This document shows positions 7,508 through 16,681 of a stretch of DNA of 39,355 nucleotides, piece by piece. Both the position numbers and the translations under genes were made by a program. Below the pieces are notes generated by a model. The model ran no database searches. It was not told where the DNA came from and saw nothing but the letters and a program-made list of their open reading frames with translations. The number at the start of each line of letters is the position of its first letter. Position 1 is the stretch's first letter. This stretch comes from an uncultured Clostridia bacterium (lineage in GTDB: Bacteria > Bacillota > Clostridia > Oscillospirales > Acutalibacteraceae), in the NCBI GenBank assembly GCA_947630285.1, contig CANRHD010000019.1, positions 1 through 39,355 on the forward strand. The letters run 5' to 3'.

Positions 7508-8251
7508 TTAAAAGTAACCTACATCTCTTTTTTCAAGCTCCTCGTTCCTGGCGACCTTTTCCGGAGCGATTTGAGTGAGATATTCTATTCTTCTTTCGTC
7601 TATTTCCTTGGGAAAATCATCTATTTTGGACAGCACCCTGTTGTCCCTGCCCCTGACGGAGTGGGCGTCCGTTCCGAGAAAATCGACAAAGCCCCTTAAA
7701 ATAAGGTTGCTTGCAAACTCCTGCATCTGTTCGCCGCCCCTGCCGGCAAGGCAGGCGACATTGACCTGAAAGCGACAGCCCAAATCCCACAGTTCGTTTA
7801 CAACCTCGGGGTTCTTCCAAAAGCTTATGTACCTCTCCGGGTGGGCGATTATCGGCACATATCCCCTGTTGCATATTTCCTCCGCATAAATGACGGCCTT
7901 TTCAATATCAAAGGGCTTTAACGAGTACTCGCAAAGCATATATCTGCTCCCGTTGACGGTGAGCCCGTTAAGATCTCCTGCGGTAAAGACATCGCTTTTA
8001 AGGTACACCTCCGCACCGCAGCCTATTGAGATGCCGACGCCGAGACTGCCTAAGATTTTATTTAAAAGGACTATTTTTTCGTTCCTCTCCATAATAAACT
8101 CGTCAATCTCGTCATAATCGACAAAATGCGGCGTTGCGATTACTGCGCCTATTTTATTTTTTTTTGCGCTTTTTGCCATTTCAACAGCTTCGTCATAGCT
8201 TGTTGCGCCGTCGTCCATCTCAGGCAGTATATGGCAATGAAGATCAATCAT
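7508..8251 (-). CDS. CpsB/CapC-type tyrosine phosphatase (PHP fold)
   Basis: 247 residues, the standard length for the metal-dependent PHP-fold tyrosine phosphatases that control capsule or exopolysaccharide synthesis by dephosphorylating a BY-kinase. Seen metal-binding motifs: DLHCHILPEMDDGA at the N-terminus, ATPH near residue 41, IAHPERY mid-protein, and FLGTDAHS near the C-terminus. It starts inside the stop of the upstream AI-2E-family gene (ATGA overlap), with GGGGAG as ribosome binding site, so the two are translationally coupled. No BY-kinase, Wzx/Wzy or glycosyltransferase gene is nearby, so its substrate is encoded elsewhere. Family assignment is strong; the polysaccharide role is from the family. 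Confidence 0.9.
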   Translation of the reverse strand: MIDLHCHILPEMDDGATSYDEAVEMAKSAKKNKIGAVIATPHFVDYDEIDEFIMERNEKIVLLNKILGSLGVGISIGCGAEVYLKSDVFTAGDLNGLTVNGSRYMLCEYSLKPFDIEKAVIYAEEICNRGYVPIIAHPERYISFWKNPEVVNELWDLGCRFQVNVACLAGRGGEQMQEFASNLILRGFVDFLGTDAHSVRGRDNRVLSKIDDFPKEIDERRIEYLTQIAPEKVARNEELEKRDVGYF

Positions 8252-9441
8252 TCTGTACTCCCCGTTTCTTGTTCAGCCCTTATGTCAGCTTCTATTTCCT
8301 CCGAGGTAACAAGCCGGCGTCTGAATATATTTATTATGCCCTCGTCGTTAAGCACCTTTAAGAGCATAATGCTCATCGGCAGCAGGAACAGGCCTAAGAA
8401 GCCGAAAAGCTGAGTGCCCACATACATTGCGGTAATTGTAATAAACGCAGGCAAGCCGAGCTGTTCGGCGACAAGCTTTGGTTCAATTATCTGCCTGATA
8501 ATAGTTATTATTGCATATACTATCAATATTCCTATTCCGAAGCCGATTTTTCCCGTGACAAGCGACCAGACGCCCCAGGGAATAAGCACGGTGCCTGTTC
8601 CGAGTACCGGCAATATATCGACTATTGCGGTGATAAGTGAAATTACAAATATATAATCGCCCTCATATAGTCCGATTATTTTAAGGAAGCTAAGACCCAA
8701 CAGCATTTCTGTAAATGTTACCAATATGAGTATGCAGTATGCCTTTACGATTTTACCGAAGGTGGAAATTATTATTCTCTTTGTCTTTACTATTTTAACG
8801 GAGTTATGCTCGCCTGCAAGCGTAAGTACGATGTTGCGAAGCGTGGAGTAATCGGCGGTAAGGAAACAGCACGAAACTATGGAGACGATTATGCCTACGG
8901 CTATCATGGGTATCTGCTTTGCGGTGCCCCAAACCATTCCTATAGGCGATGCCAGCCAGGACAGGTCGAAGGAGGGCTGTTTAGCGCTTGCCGCAGGCGC
9001 AGTACCGAGTACCTTTGACAAAATTTGCTCGACATAGGTTGAGAGCGTTTCCCTGATATTTTCGGGTAAAATTGTTATCTTATTTTCTATAAAGGCTTTT
9101 ATCTGCTCGATAAACACGGGGGCGTCGTTTATCTTTACCATAAGGTAGTTGAAAAAGTCTTTTATCTCGGAAAAGACCTTCATCAGCGCAAGCACAAGTA
9201 TCGAACCGACGATAAGAAAGCAAAAGAGAACCAATACGGCGGATATTATTCCCCTGCCGCCGTGCAGTTTTTTGGTGAAAAATTCAACCGGCCTCTGCAA
9301 AAGCATTGCGACCAGAACCGCAGTTAAAAACGGCACAAATATTCCGAGCGCATATTTAAAGAAAATGTAAAACAAGCCTATTATGATGAAGAAATATACA
9401 ACATCAATTATAAACCTGCGCCTTTTTTCCGTCGTATTCAT
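8248..9441 (-). CDS. AI-2E family (PerM-like) membrane transporter
   Basis: 397 residues with about seven or eight membrane helices and the cytoplasmic/extracytoplasmic middle region typical of the AI-2E (UPF0118) family. Conserved C-terminal stretches are seen: VDILPVLGTG, PWGVWSLVTG, RQIIEPKLVAEQLGLPAFIT and GLFLLPMSIMLL. Proteins of this family have been linked to autoinducer-2 export, Na+/H+ exchange or general efflux; substrate cannot be read from sequence. Translation starts after GGAGG at 9441. It is first gene of a two-gene minus-strand operon with the CpsB-like phosphatase. Confidence 0.9.
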   Translation of the reverse strand: MNTTEKRRRFIIDVVYFFIIIGLFYIFFKYALGIFVPFLTAVLVAMLLQRPVEFFTKKLHGGRGIISAVLVLFCFLIVGSILVLALMKVFSEIKDFFNYLMVKINDAPVFIEQIKAFIENKITILPENIRETLSTYVEQILSKVLGTAPAASAKQPSFDLSWLASPIGMVWGTAKQIPMIAVGIIVSIVSCCFLTADYSTLRNIVLTLAGEHNSVKIVKTKRIIISTFGKIVKAYCILILVTFTEMLLGLSFLKIIGLYEGDYIFVISLITAIVDILPVLGTGTVLIPWGVWSLVTGKIGFGIGILIVYAIITIIRQIIEPKLVAEQLGLPAFITITAMYVGTQLFGFLGLFLLPMSIMLLKVLNDEGIINIFRRRLVTSEEIEADIRAEQETGSTE

Positions 9442-9622
9442 TTTAAAAGTCCTCCGCTTTTATATATATGCTATTATACATTTTATACTATTTTTTTCAA
9501 ACTTACAATGAATAATATTAACTTTCATAGAAATTTTACATTTTTATTTTTTTTACTTTATTATTGTGCTTTTTTGTGATAAAATGCTATGTGAATTATT
9601 CTAATTAACAGGATGTGAGATT

Positions 9623-10861
9623 ATGTATATTGCAGTTATGGGCTACGGTACCGTAGGCTCGGGCGTTGTCGAGGTTTTCCTTAAAAACCACGAGAGCATA
9701 GTAAAACGCAGTTCGCAGTCCGAGCTTGAGCTGAAATATATACTTGATTTAAGGGATTTTCCCGACGACCCCAACAAAGATATTTTTATCAAAGACTTTA
9801 ATATAATCCTCAACGACGACGATGTTAAAATTGTAGTCGAAACAATGGGCGGTCTGCACCCTGCGTTTGAATTTGTCTCGGCGCTTTTAAAGGCCGGCAA
9901 GAGCGTTGTAAGCTCAAACAAGGAGCTTGTCGCCGCAAAGGGCTATGAGCTTTTGACCTTGGCGGAGGAAAACAATGTAAACTTCCTGTTTGAGGCCTCC
10001 GTAGGCGGCGGCATTCCCATAATCCGTCCCATAACCCAGTGCCTTGCGGCAAACGAGATTGACGAAATTGCCGGTATCCTCAACGGAACAACAAACTTTA
10101 TACTGACTATGATGATAGAGAAGAATATGAGTTTTGAGGACGCTTTGAAGCTCGCACAGGAAAACGGCTATGCGGAAAAAGACCCTACCGCCGATATTGA
10201 GGGCTATGACGCCTGCCGCAAAATTTGTATTCTCGCTTCCCTCTGCTTCGGAAAGCATGTTTACCCCGACAGCGTCCATACCGAGGGCATTTCAAAAATC
10301 ACCCTCTCCGATGTCGAATATGTAAACAGGCTCGGCGGAGTTATTAAGCTGATAGGCAGGGCCAAACGGGTTCCCGGCAGAAAAATTGCCGCCATTGTAA
10401 GCCCCTGCGTCGTTATGGCGCACAGCCAGCTTGCAAATGTAAGCGATGTTTTTAACGCCATACTGGTAAGGGGCGACGCCATAGGCGATGTCGTATTTTA
10501 CGGCAGGGGCGCAGGCAAGCTCCCGACCGCAAGCGCAGTTGTGGCAGATGTAATCGACTGTGCCAAGCACGCCAAACGCAAAAAGCTTTTCGGCTGGGGC
10601 GAAAGCGAGCCCAACTATGTAATAGACTATAAGCAGCTTGAAACCTCGCTCTATGTCCGTGCCGAGGCAGGCGACAGGGACGCCGCAATCGGGCAGGTTG
10701 AAAGCGTTTTCCCCAATGCAAAAATTATTCTTCCCGACAGCTCTGTTAAAAACGAATTTGCTTTTGTAACAGATGTTGAAACGGAGGCGGCGCTCAACGA
10801 AAAACTCGGCGGCATAGAAAATATCAGCGTCCAATCCGTTATCAGGGTAACTGATTATTAA
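9623..10861 (+). CDS. hom: Homoserine dehydrogenase
   Basis: 412 residues. Reduces L-aspartate semialdehyde to L-homoserine with NAD(P)H, the branch toward threonine and methionine. Seen: nucleotide-binding GYGTVGSG at residues 7-14; the SNKELVA segment; the catalytic-domain signature ILNGTTNFILT followed by AQENGYAEKDPTADIEGYDACRK; and a C-terminal ACT-like domain (from about residue 335, SLYVRAEAGDRDAAIGQVESV) for feedback control, probably by threonine. Start at 9623 has a modest AGGATGTGAG ribosome binding site. The aspartate kinase gene follows after 18 bases in the same operon, so the first and third enzymes of the aspartate pathway are co-expressed. No T-box or riboswitch was recognised in the 180-base leader. 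Confidence 0.97.
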   Translation: MYIAVMGYGTVGSGVVEVFLKNHESIVKRSSQSELELKYILDLRDFPDDPNKDIFIKDFNIILNDDDVKIVVETMGGLHPAFEFVSALLKAGKSVVSSNKELVAAKGYELLTLAEENNVNFLFEASVGGGIPIIRPITQCLAANEIDEIAGILNGTTNFILTMMIEKNMSFEDALKLAQENGYAEKDPTADIEGYDACRKICILASLCFGKHVYPDSVHTEGISKITLSDVEYVNRLGGVIKLIGRAKRVPGRKIAAIVSPCVVMAHSQLANVSDVFNAILVRGDAIGDVVFYGRGAGKLPTASAVVADVIDCAKHAKRKKLFGWGESEPNYVIDYKQLETSLYVRAEAGDRDAAIGQVESVFPNAKIILPDSSVKNEFAFVTDVETEAALNEKLGGIENISVQSVIRVTDY

Positions 10862-10879
10862 TAAATTCGGAGGTAAAAT

Positions 10880-12085
10880 ATGTCATTAATTGTTCAGAAG
10901 TTCGGCGGAAGCTCTGTCGCAGACGCCGAAAGAGTTATGAATGTCGCAGGCATCATAACGGATACCTACCGTCAAGGCAATGATGTTGTTGTGGTTGTTT
11001 CCGCACAGGGCGACACAACCGACGACTTAATCGAAAAGGCATATGAAATTAACGATAAGCCCTCCAAGAGAGAAATGGATATGCTCCTGACTTCCGGCGA
11101 ACAGATTTCCATAGCGCTTTTGGCAATGGCCATTGAAAAATTGGGCTGTCCCGTGGTTTCCCTTTTGGGCTGGCAGGCAGGCTTCAACACAAGCTCGGCA
11201 TACGGCCAGGCAAGAATTAAATCCATTAAATCAGACAGGCTCAAGGCAGAGCTTGACCACCACAATATAGTAATTGTCGCAGGCTTCCAGGGCATAAACA
11301 AGTACGATGACCTTACCACTCTCGGAAGGGGCGGAAGCGATACAAGCGCAGTAGCCATAGCCGCGGCGCTTCATGCGGACAGATGCCAGATATTCACCGA
11401 TGTCGAGGGCGTGTTTACCGCCGACCCGAGAAAGGTCAAGGACGCCATAAAGCTTCACGAAATAACCTATGACGAGATGCTTGAGCTCGCAACGCTCGGC
11501 GCTCAGGTTTTAAACAACCGCTCGGTTGAAATGGCTAAAAAATATAATGTTGAAATAGAGGTTCTCTCATCGCTGAAGAGGGTTCCCGGCACAGTAGTCA
11601 AGGAGGTCGCTAAAATGGAAAAAATGCTTGTAAGGGGCGTAACAAAGGACACAGATGTTGCCCGTATATCGGTAACAAACATTCCCAACATACCCGGTAT
11701 CGCTTTTAAGCTTTTCTCAAAGCTTGCACAGAAAAAAATCAATGTTGACATTATTCTTCAGTCGGTCGGCAGGGACGACACAAAGGATATTACCTTTACC
11801 GTTTCCAAGGACAATGCGCAGACCGCAATAGAGGCTATCAAAAACACATTCGACATCGAAGAAAAGGACATCATCTGCGACACAAGCGTTGCAAAGATTT
11901 CCGTTGTAGGCGCAGGTATGGAGTCGCATCCCGGCACCGCTTCCAAGATGTTTGAGGCCCTGTTTGAAAACGATATAAACATTGATATGATTTCAACAAG
12001 CGAAATTAAAATCTCGGTTCTCATAGATATTAACGACGCCGACCGTGCCGTTTTGGCAGTACACAGAGCATTTTTTAATAACTGA
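10880..12085 (+). CDS. lysC: Aspartate kinase
   Basis: 401 residues, monofunctional. Phosphorylates L-aspartate to 4-phospho-L-aspartate, the committed step for lysine, threonine, methionine and diaminopimelate. Seen: KFGGSSVAD at residues 7-15; TSGEQIS; GRGGSDTSAVAIAAAL; FTDVEGVFTADPR; then two C-terminal ACT domains (VTNIPNIPGIAFKLFSKLA and VVGAGMESHPGTASKMFEAL, residues about 265-401), giving allosteric control by lysine and/or threonine. GGAGG precedes the start. Second gene of the hom-lysC operon and followed by a strong terminator. Confidence 0.97.
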   Translation: MSLIVQKFGGSSVADAERVMNVAGIITDTYRQGNDVVVVVSAQGDTTDDLIEKAYEINDKPSKREMDMLLTSGEQISIALLAMAIEKLGCPVVSLLGWQAGFNTSSAYGQARIKSIKSDRLKAELDHHNIVIVAGFQGINKYDDLTTLGRGGSDTSAVAIAAALHADRCQIFTDVEGVFTADPRKVKDAIKLHEITYDEMLELATLGAQVLNNRSVEMAKKYNVEIEVLSSLKRVPGTVVKEVAKMEKMLVRGVTKDTDVARISVTNIPNIPGIAFKLFSKLAQKKINVDIILQSVGRDDTKDITFTVSKDNAQTAIEAIKNTFDIEEKDIICDTSVAKISVVGAGMESHPGTASKMFEALFENDINIDMISTSEIKISVLIDINDADRAVLAVHRAFFNN

Positions 12086-12104
12086 TATACCGAAAACAAA
12101 ATTA

Positions 12105-12150
12105 ACGCACCCCGAACCAAGGCTTCGTCCTAATTCGGGGTGCGTTTTTA
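12105..12150. terminator. Bidirectional terminator after hom-lysC
   Basis: A perfect 12-bp stem, ACGCACCCCGAA / TTCGGGGTGCGT, with a 17-nt loop followed by TTTTTATTTT. It separates lysC from the convergent lipoprotein gene. Confidence 0.85.
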
Positions 12151-12173
12151 TTTTCGCCTGTTTTATTCGCCCT

Positions 12174-13103
12174 TTATTTCTTTAATGAAAGCGTATTTTG
12201 CTTTTCGACCTTGTAATTTTCGCTCCACGCATCTACCAACAAATCAAACTCTCCGCCCTTCAGGGCTTTAAGGCAGTCGTCCCTGTACTCGTTAAAGAGG
12301 TTAAGCTCGTCGGAATTTATATCGTTGCGCTCAACGGTAAATATGTAATCGCCGATTGCAAAACTGCCCGCCTTGTCGTTGCCGAGTTTAATTGCGTTTT
12401 CAAAAAAGCCCTCGGGATAATCCGTGCTGTTTCTGCTTATTACCACGGTTTCGTTTGTTATTATCGTATTTTCCGCATACGAGGCCGCAGTTTCAATGCT
12501 TGCCTTGCCCTCGTTAATATCGGAGGCCATTTTACCGAACTGCTTTGTAATTTTTTCCCTCTCGGCGGCAGGCAGGGAAACGGTATTGTTGTTTTCGTCC
12601 ACGGTGGTAAGGAAGCCCGTAACCGCCCTGAACGCAACAAAATTTTTATTAAAATAATCCTTGAGACTCTGCTCGGAAACAGGCTCCTCCCCGTTGTCGG
12701 AATAATAATTCTCCATTAATTTTTCACGGTAAAACTCGCTTGTTTTTATCAGGTAATAGTCCTGCTTGCTAACGCCTATATCCTCGTAATATTTGCCGAA
12801 ATACTGCCAGCAGACATTTACATCGTCGGAAAGCTCGGTCTTTTCGTCAACCGAAAGAGTCAGCCCGTCGTTTTTAAACCGTGAATTGACCGCAACATAC
12901 CGCAAAAGCATACCGTCCGCCGCCGTTTTAAGCTCGTCCTCGCCAAGCTTCGGGTTTTCGCTTTTTGCACGGTCAAGGAAATAAGTATAAACGCCTTTGC
13001 CGATTTTTACTCCGTTGACCGTAACATCGGCATATTTGCCGCAGGAGCAAAAGGACAAAAGCGCCGCAAGAATGAGAATTAACGCCGTTATTTTCCTTTT
13101 CAT
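12174..13103 (-). CDS. SurA/PrsA-like putative lipoprotein foldase
   Basis: 309 residues. Seen: a lipoprotein signal (MKRK, hydrophobic run, lipobox SFCSC with Cys21), then VNGVKIGKGVYTYFLDRA, which resembles the NGxxI start of the SurA_N/PrsA chaperone domain, and a mostly helical body. A C-terminal region (residues about 160-270, with GFLTTVDE, GKMASDINEG, GDYIFTVERN) lies where a parvulin PPIase would be, but the usual parvulin landmarks are not clear, so isomerase activity is doubtful. It would sit on the outer face of the membrane and help fold exported proteins, perhaps the operon's own propeller lipoprotein. Last gene of the four-gene minus-strand operon, 12 bases after degV. Confidence 0.6.
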   Translation of the reverse strand: MKRKITALILILAALLSFCSCGKYADVTVNGVKIGKGVYTYFLDRAKSENPKLGEDELKTAADGMLLRYVAVNSRFKNDGLTLSVDEKTELSDDVNVCWQYFGKYYEDIGVSKQDYYLIKTSEFYREKLMENYYSDNGEEPVSEQSLKDYFNKNFVAFRAVTGFLTTVDENNNTVSLPAAEREKITKQFGKMASDINEGKASIETAASYAENTIITNETVVISRNSTDYPEGFFENAIKLGNDKAGSFAIGDYIFTVERNDINSDELNLFNEYRDDCLKALKGGEFDLLVDAWSENYKVEKQNTLSLKK

Positions 13104-13115
13104 AAAAGCTCACCC

Positions 13116-13970
13116 TTATCCGTTTTTTAAAAACATAAAGGAAAATGTACCCTTTCCGCAGTGCGAGGTGATGGTACAGCCCGCCTTTGCCGTTACAACT
13201 TCCTTAAACGGTATTTGCTTTAAAATCTGCCTTTTGGAGGCGTTGATCTGTTCCGGACTTACGCCGTCGGTGCTTACTATCACGGCAATATCCGTGTCGA
13301 TACCGTTTTTATTCGCCTCTATTAAATCGTCAATATAACGGGAAATGCAATCTTCAAATTTTCCCCTGTATTTTTTATCTACAACAAGCCTGCCTTCCTC
13401 ATTTGCGGATATCGACGGCTTGATGCCGAGTATATTTGCGCCGAAAGACGCAACGCCCGAGCATCTGCCTCCCTTGTGGAGGAATTCAAGGTTGCTTATT
13501 ATAAATGTGGTGCTGATATTTTTAACCGTTTCTTCGCTTTTGGCGGCAATTTCCTCTGCGCTCATACCCATAGCGGACATTTTATAGGCCTTCAGCATAG
13601 CGAGGGCTATGCCCGTTGAAAGACTTTTGGTATCGACAATATATACATTGTCAAAATTCTCCGACGCAATTTTGGCGTTTTGGCACGAGGAGGATATTCC
13701 GCTTGACAGGCTGAAATGCACCAAAGGCTCTCCGCCCTGCGTCATTTTACGGAAAAATTCATTGTACTCCTCAATGGAAACGGCGGAGGTTTTGGGCAAA
13801 AGCTTGTTTTGGGCGTAGAAATTGTAAATATCGTCCGTTGTAACATTTATTCCGTCTTCAAAGCAGTCGTCGCCCAAAATAACATGAAGCGGAACGGTTT
13901 TAAAACCGTAGGTTTCGCAAATTTCCCTCGGCAAATCCGCAGGGCTGTCAGTTGTTATTCTTACTCGCAT
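13116..13970 (-). CDS. DegV-family fatty-acid-binding protein
   Basis: 284 residues. DegV proteins bind a fatty acid; in Firmicutes homologues (FakB) they present it to the fatty-acid kinase FakA. Seen: TTDSPADLPREICE at the N-terminus, the VPLHV strand, KTSAVS, SLSSGISSSCQNA, VDTKSLSTGIAL, and FLHKGGRCSG, all DegV landmarks. Start chosen at ATG 13970 with AAAGGA eight bases upstream; a TTG directly before it is less likely. The gene begins inside the end of the upstream DUF2238-like gene (23-base overlap), so translation is coupled. FakA is not in this window. Which lipid it binds cannot be told. Confidence 0.93.
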   Translation of the reverse strand: MRVRITTDSPADLPREICETYGFKTVPLHVILGDDCFEDGINVTTDDIYNFYAQNKLLPKTSAVSIEEYNEFFRKMTQGGEPLVHFSLSSGISSSCQNAKIASENFDNVYIVDTKSLSTGIALAMLKAYKMSAMGMSAEEIAAKSEETVKNISTTFIISNLEFLHKGGRCSGVASFGANILGIKPSISANEEGRLVVDKKYRGKFEDCISRYIDDLIEANKNGIDTDIAVIVSTDGVSPEQINASKRQILKQIPFKEVVTAKAGCTITSHCGKGTFSFMFLKNG

Positions 13971-14673
13971 CAATATATTCCTTTAAAAGCCTTTCCTTGA
14001 GTAATTCGTTTTCTTCGGCAATTCTCGCCCTCTCTTTGTAAATCCTCTTATTCGGGCCGATAATTCCGTTACGGTAAAAAGCCACAAGGAACATACCTGC
14101 AACGGCGCCTATTGACGCCATGATAAAATCAACCATTGTGTCGGTTAAGCCATAATCGGACATGGGCACGGAGTTTTGAAGCTGTAACCCGTAAACCCTG
14201 TCCATGGTAAACTCGTATATTTCCCAGCCCACCGCAATAAAGCAGGCGGAGAAAAGCGAAAACAATGATGCCAGCGCCGGCGAAAGCCGTCTTTTTCTGC
14301 CCTGAATTATAACCGCAAAATCATAGGCAAACCACGCTGAAATGAAACCCGATAAAAAGTGAGTTACAAGGTCAAAGCTTCGGAAATCGGTTCTGTTGTT
14401 TAGCGTTGACCCTATCACCACACCCACAAAAATGAACAAATTAAGCATAGTTTGAGTTAAATAATCAACCCTTGTTATGAAAGAAAAACCGCCGAAAATC
14501 TGAAAGAAGTCCCACAAATGGGTGAAAATTACGGCAAATACGGCTTCAAGGAATTCTACCGTAGAGCCGTGGAACAAGCCGTAAATGCCCCACAGCAGTA
14601 ACCCGGCCCTCAGAAAAAGCCATAATATTTTATGAGTTTTCGGAATGTATCCCGGCTTAAATCTCTCTTCCAT
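13948..14673 (-). CDS. DUF2238/YjdF-like integral membrane protein
   Basis: 241 residues, about six membrane helices. Seen: FDLVTHFLSGFISAWFAYDF, an acidic-aromatic signature VGWEIYEFTMDRVYG, and DTMVDFIMASIGAVAG. This spacing (D-x-x-x-HF...WE-x-YEF...DT-x-x-D) resembles the DUF2238/YjdF family, whose function is unknown; the conserved polar residues within membrane helices suggest metal or substrate binding. The C-terminal tail (about 40 residues) is charged and coiled-coil-like. Ribosome binding site AAGGA overlaps the stop of the preceding propeller gene (11 bases between coding regions). Second gene of the minus-strand envelope operon. Confidence 0.6.
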   Translation of the reverse strand: MEERFKPGYIPKTHKILWLFLRAGLLLWGIYGLFHGSTVEFLEAVFAVIFTHLWDFFQIFGGFSFITRVDYLTQTMLNLFIFVGVVIGSTLNNRTDFRSFDLVTHFLSGFISAWFAYDFAVIIQGRKRRLSPALASLFSLFSACFIAVGWEIYEFTMDRVYGLQLQNSVPMSDYGLTDTMVDFIMASIGAVAGMFLVAFYRNGIIGPNKRIYKERARIAEENELLKERLLKEYIDASKNNN

Positions 14674-14684
14674 ATAAAAATTCC

Positions 14685-16505
14685 TTATCTGAATTTCGCT
14701 ATCATACCGACAGTATTCTTTCCGTTGCTTTCGGCAGAACCGCCCACAAGGTCGCCGTTTGTCGAAAGCGTTGAACCGCAGGCGATGTATTCGCCGCTTG
14801 AAAGCACGCAGACGCCTGTAAACTGATCCTCGTTTGTGCCGCCGTAGCCCTGTATCGTGTTTACCTTGCCGCTCTTGTCCAGAGTTATGACAAAGCCGTC
14901 GCTCAAGCCCTTATTACCTATGGTTTTAAGGTCCCTTGTACCCGAATAAGAGTAACCGCACAATACAAACGAGCCGTTTGAAAGCTGTTTAATCGCCGCA
15001 AACGAATCGTCGTTTGTGCCCCTGAACGCCGTAGTCCAGGCTATGCCGCCGTCCGCCTTGTACTTGACCGCAACAGCGTCATATCCGCCCTGGTTGCCGA
15101 GCTCTCCAAGCGATTTATCCGTAGAGCGTGTGCGTCCGCAGATAACACAGCCGTCGGAGGTGGCGGCAATATCACGGAAGTTTTCTATCTTGCTTCCGCC
15201 GAACTGCTTTACCCATTTTCTTTTGCCCGAGGAGTCAAATTTTGCAATGGCGGCGTCCGCCATTCCGTAAGGCGAAAACGCCTTGCCGTCGAGCTTTGAA
15301 GAAAAATTGCCCACAGCGTAAATTGTTCCGTCGGGCGCTACATCGACAGCGTTAAAAGAGTCGCCCGTAGCGCCGGTGGTATTTGCAAAGGCAACCTCGC
15401 CGTTTTGCTTGAATTTAACCAAAACTGCGGCAGATGTACCCTTCTTTAATTTAAGGACAGAGGCGTTGCCGTCCGATGAAGCGGACAGACCTACCGCCGC
15501 CACTCCGCCGTCGGGGCAAATGCTTATTCCGCTGAAGCTGTCGGTCATGCTTCCTCCGAAGTTTTTAACCCAATTAGTATCGCCTGTCGAACTGAATTTA
15601 TAAATAACCGCATCATAATCTCCGTACAGATTAAAGCCGAGGTTTTTGGCGTTTGTGTAGCCTGCGGCATAAATATTACCGCTCTTATCCACGGCAAGGG
15701 AATTTAAAGACAGCGAGCCGTTGCCCGAAAGCGCCTTCTGCCACTGAAGCTTTCCGTTTTTGTTGAATTTCATCAGCATCATATACGGAACGCTTGCGTC
15801 CTTGGTGAGGCCGAGCAGAGTGCCGTCCTTTGAGTTTGTCTGGAGCAGGGCTACACAGCCGCCGTCCGGAGTTGCGGCCGTATCGTTAAACAAATCGTTG
15901 CCCGAACCGCCGAAGGTCGTGCCCCAATCGGAATTGTTAGTGCCGCCGGGTACAACGGAATTTGTCGTAAATGTCGATAAGAAGGTAACGACCGAGCCCT
16001 TTTCGTCAACTGCGGTATTTCCGAAGTAGTCCGTAACGGGAACTGCGGTAACTATCGCCTCGTTTTTCGGAGGAACAACTATTTTAGTGCTTACAACATG
16101 TCCTTTGCTGTCCGTAAGAAGCTCTCCCCCGACCCTTGTTACGGGTATTTCAACCTCCTGCGAATGGTAAACTATAGATGTTTTTACCTCGCCGTTTTCA
16201 TCGTATATCTTATCGCCGTTTGCGTTGGTTATGGGTACTATTTCCGTAGAGAGCACAACCGTTATCGCCTCCCCCGACTCATCTGTCACGGGGACGCCGT
16301 TTTTGTCCGTAACCACAACGACCTCTTTATATATCATTTCGGTAACATATTCGCCGTTTTTGTCCGTAACGGGTTCACCCGATTCGTCCGTAACAACTAC
16401 GGGCGTGCCCTGCCCCAGTTTATTTTTTTTGCAGGCAGGTACAAGCAATATTACAAGCGAAAGCACCAATATAGCAAAAATCACAAGCTTTTTGTTATTA
16501 TTCAT
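14685..16505 (-). CDS. Beta-propeller lipoprotein with N-terminal VTD repeats
   Basis: 606 residues. Seen: a lipoprotein-type signal (MNNNKK, hydrophobic run, VPACKK lipobox); about 150 residues of degenerate repeats of the form VPVTDxxGxxVTDExGxxxT; then seven repeats of about 50 residues built as W-x-x-x-FGGS-x-x-D-x-F-x-x-x-x-x-x-x-DGG-x-x-x-x-G, as in the SBBP (beta-propeller) family. Seven units would close one seven-bladed propeller. The C-terminal blades are the most regular (FGGSKIENF, FRGTNDDSF, YGGTNEDQF). Role unknown: surface binding or a sensor-like scaffold. Start set at ATG 16505 because GGAGG lies seven bases upstream; a TTG two codons earlier touches the ribosome binding site. 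First gene of the four-gene operon. Confidence 0.8.
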   Translation of the reverse strand: MNNNKKLVIFAILVLSLVILLVPACKKNKLGQGTPVVVTDESGEPVTDKNGEYVTEMIYKEVVVVTDKNGVPVTDESGEAITVVLSTEIVPITNANGDKIYDENGEVKTSIVYHSQEVEIPVTRVGGELLTDSKGHVVSTKIVVPPKNEAIVTAVPVTDYFGNTAVDEKGSVVTFLSTFTTNSVVPGGTNNSDWGTTFGGSGNDLFNDTAATPDGGCVALLQTNSKDGTLLGLTKDASVPYMMLMKFNKNGKLQWQKALSGNGSLSLNSLAVDKSGNIYAAGYTNAKNLGFNLYGDYDAVIYKFSSTGDTNWVKNFGGSMTDSFSGISICPDGGVAAVGLSASSDGNASVLKLKKGTSAAVLVKFKQNGEVAFANTTGATGDSFNAVDVAPDGTIYAVGNFSSKLDGKAFSPYGMADAAIAKFDSSGKRKWVKQFGGSKIENFRDIAATSDGCVICGRTRSTDKSLGELGNQGGYDAVAVKYKADGGIAWTTAFRGTNDDSFAAIKQLSNGSFVLCGYSYSGTRDLKTIGNKGLSDGFVITLDKSGKVNTIQGYGGTNEDQFTGVCVLSSGEYIACGSTLSTNGDLVGGSAESNGKNTVGMIAKFR

Positions 16506-16681
16506 ATCCAAACCTCCGATAACCCTTTGCGCTGAATAATATTATAATACATTTTATATTTTAACACATAGTAAAATCAAATTCAACATATTTAAAATAT
16601 TTAATATTAATTATACAAACTAAGATATTTGTGTTATTATAATACCGTTAAGTCGAGATGAGCTTTATACGGAGGTGCAAA

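Noticed and set aside
9442-9622. T-box, lysine riboswitch or other leader regulator before hom
   Set aside because: The 180 bases are AT-rich and show no T-box sequence, specifier stem, L-box core or leader-peptide pattern.
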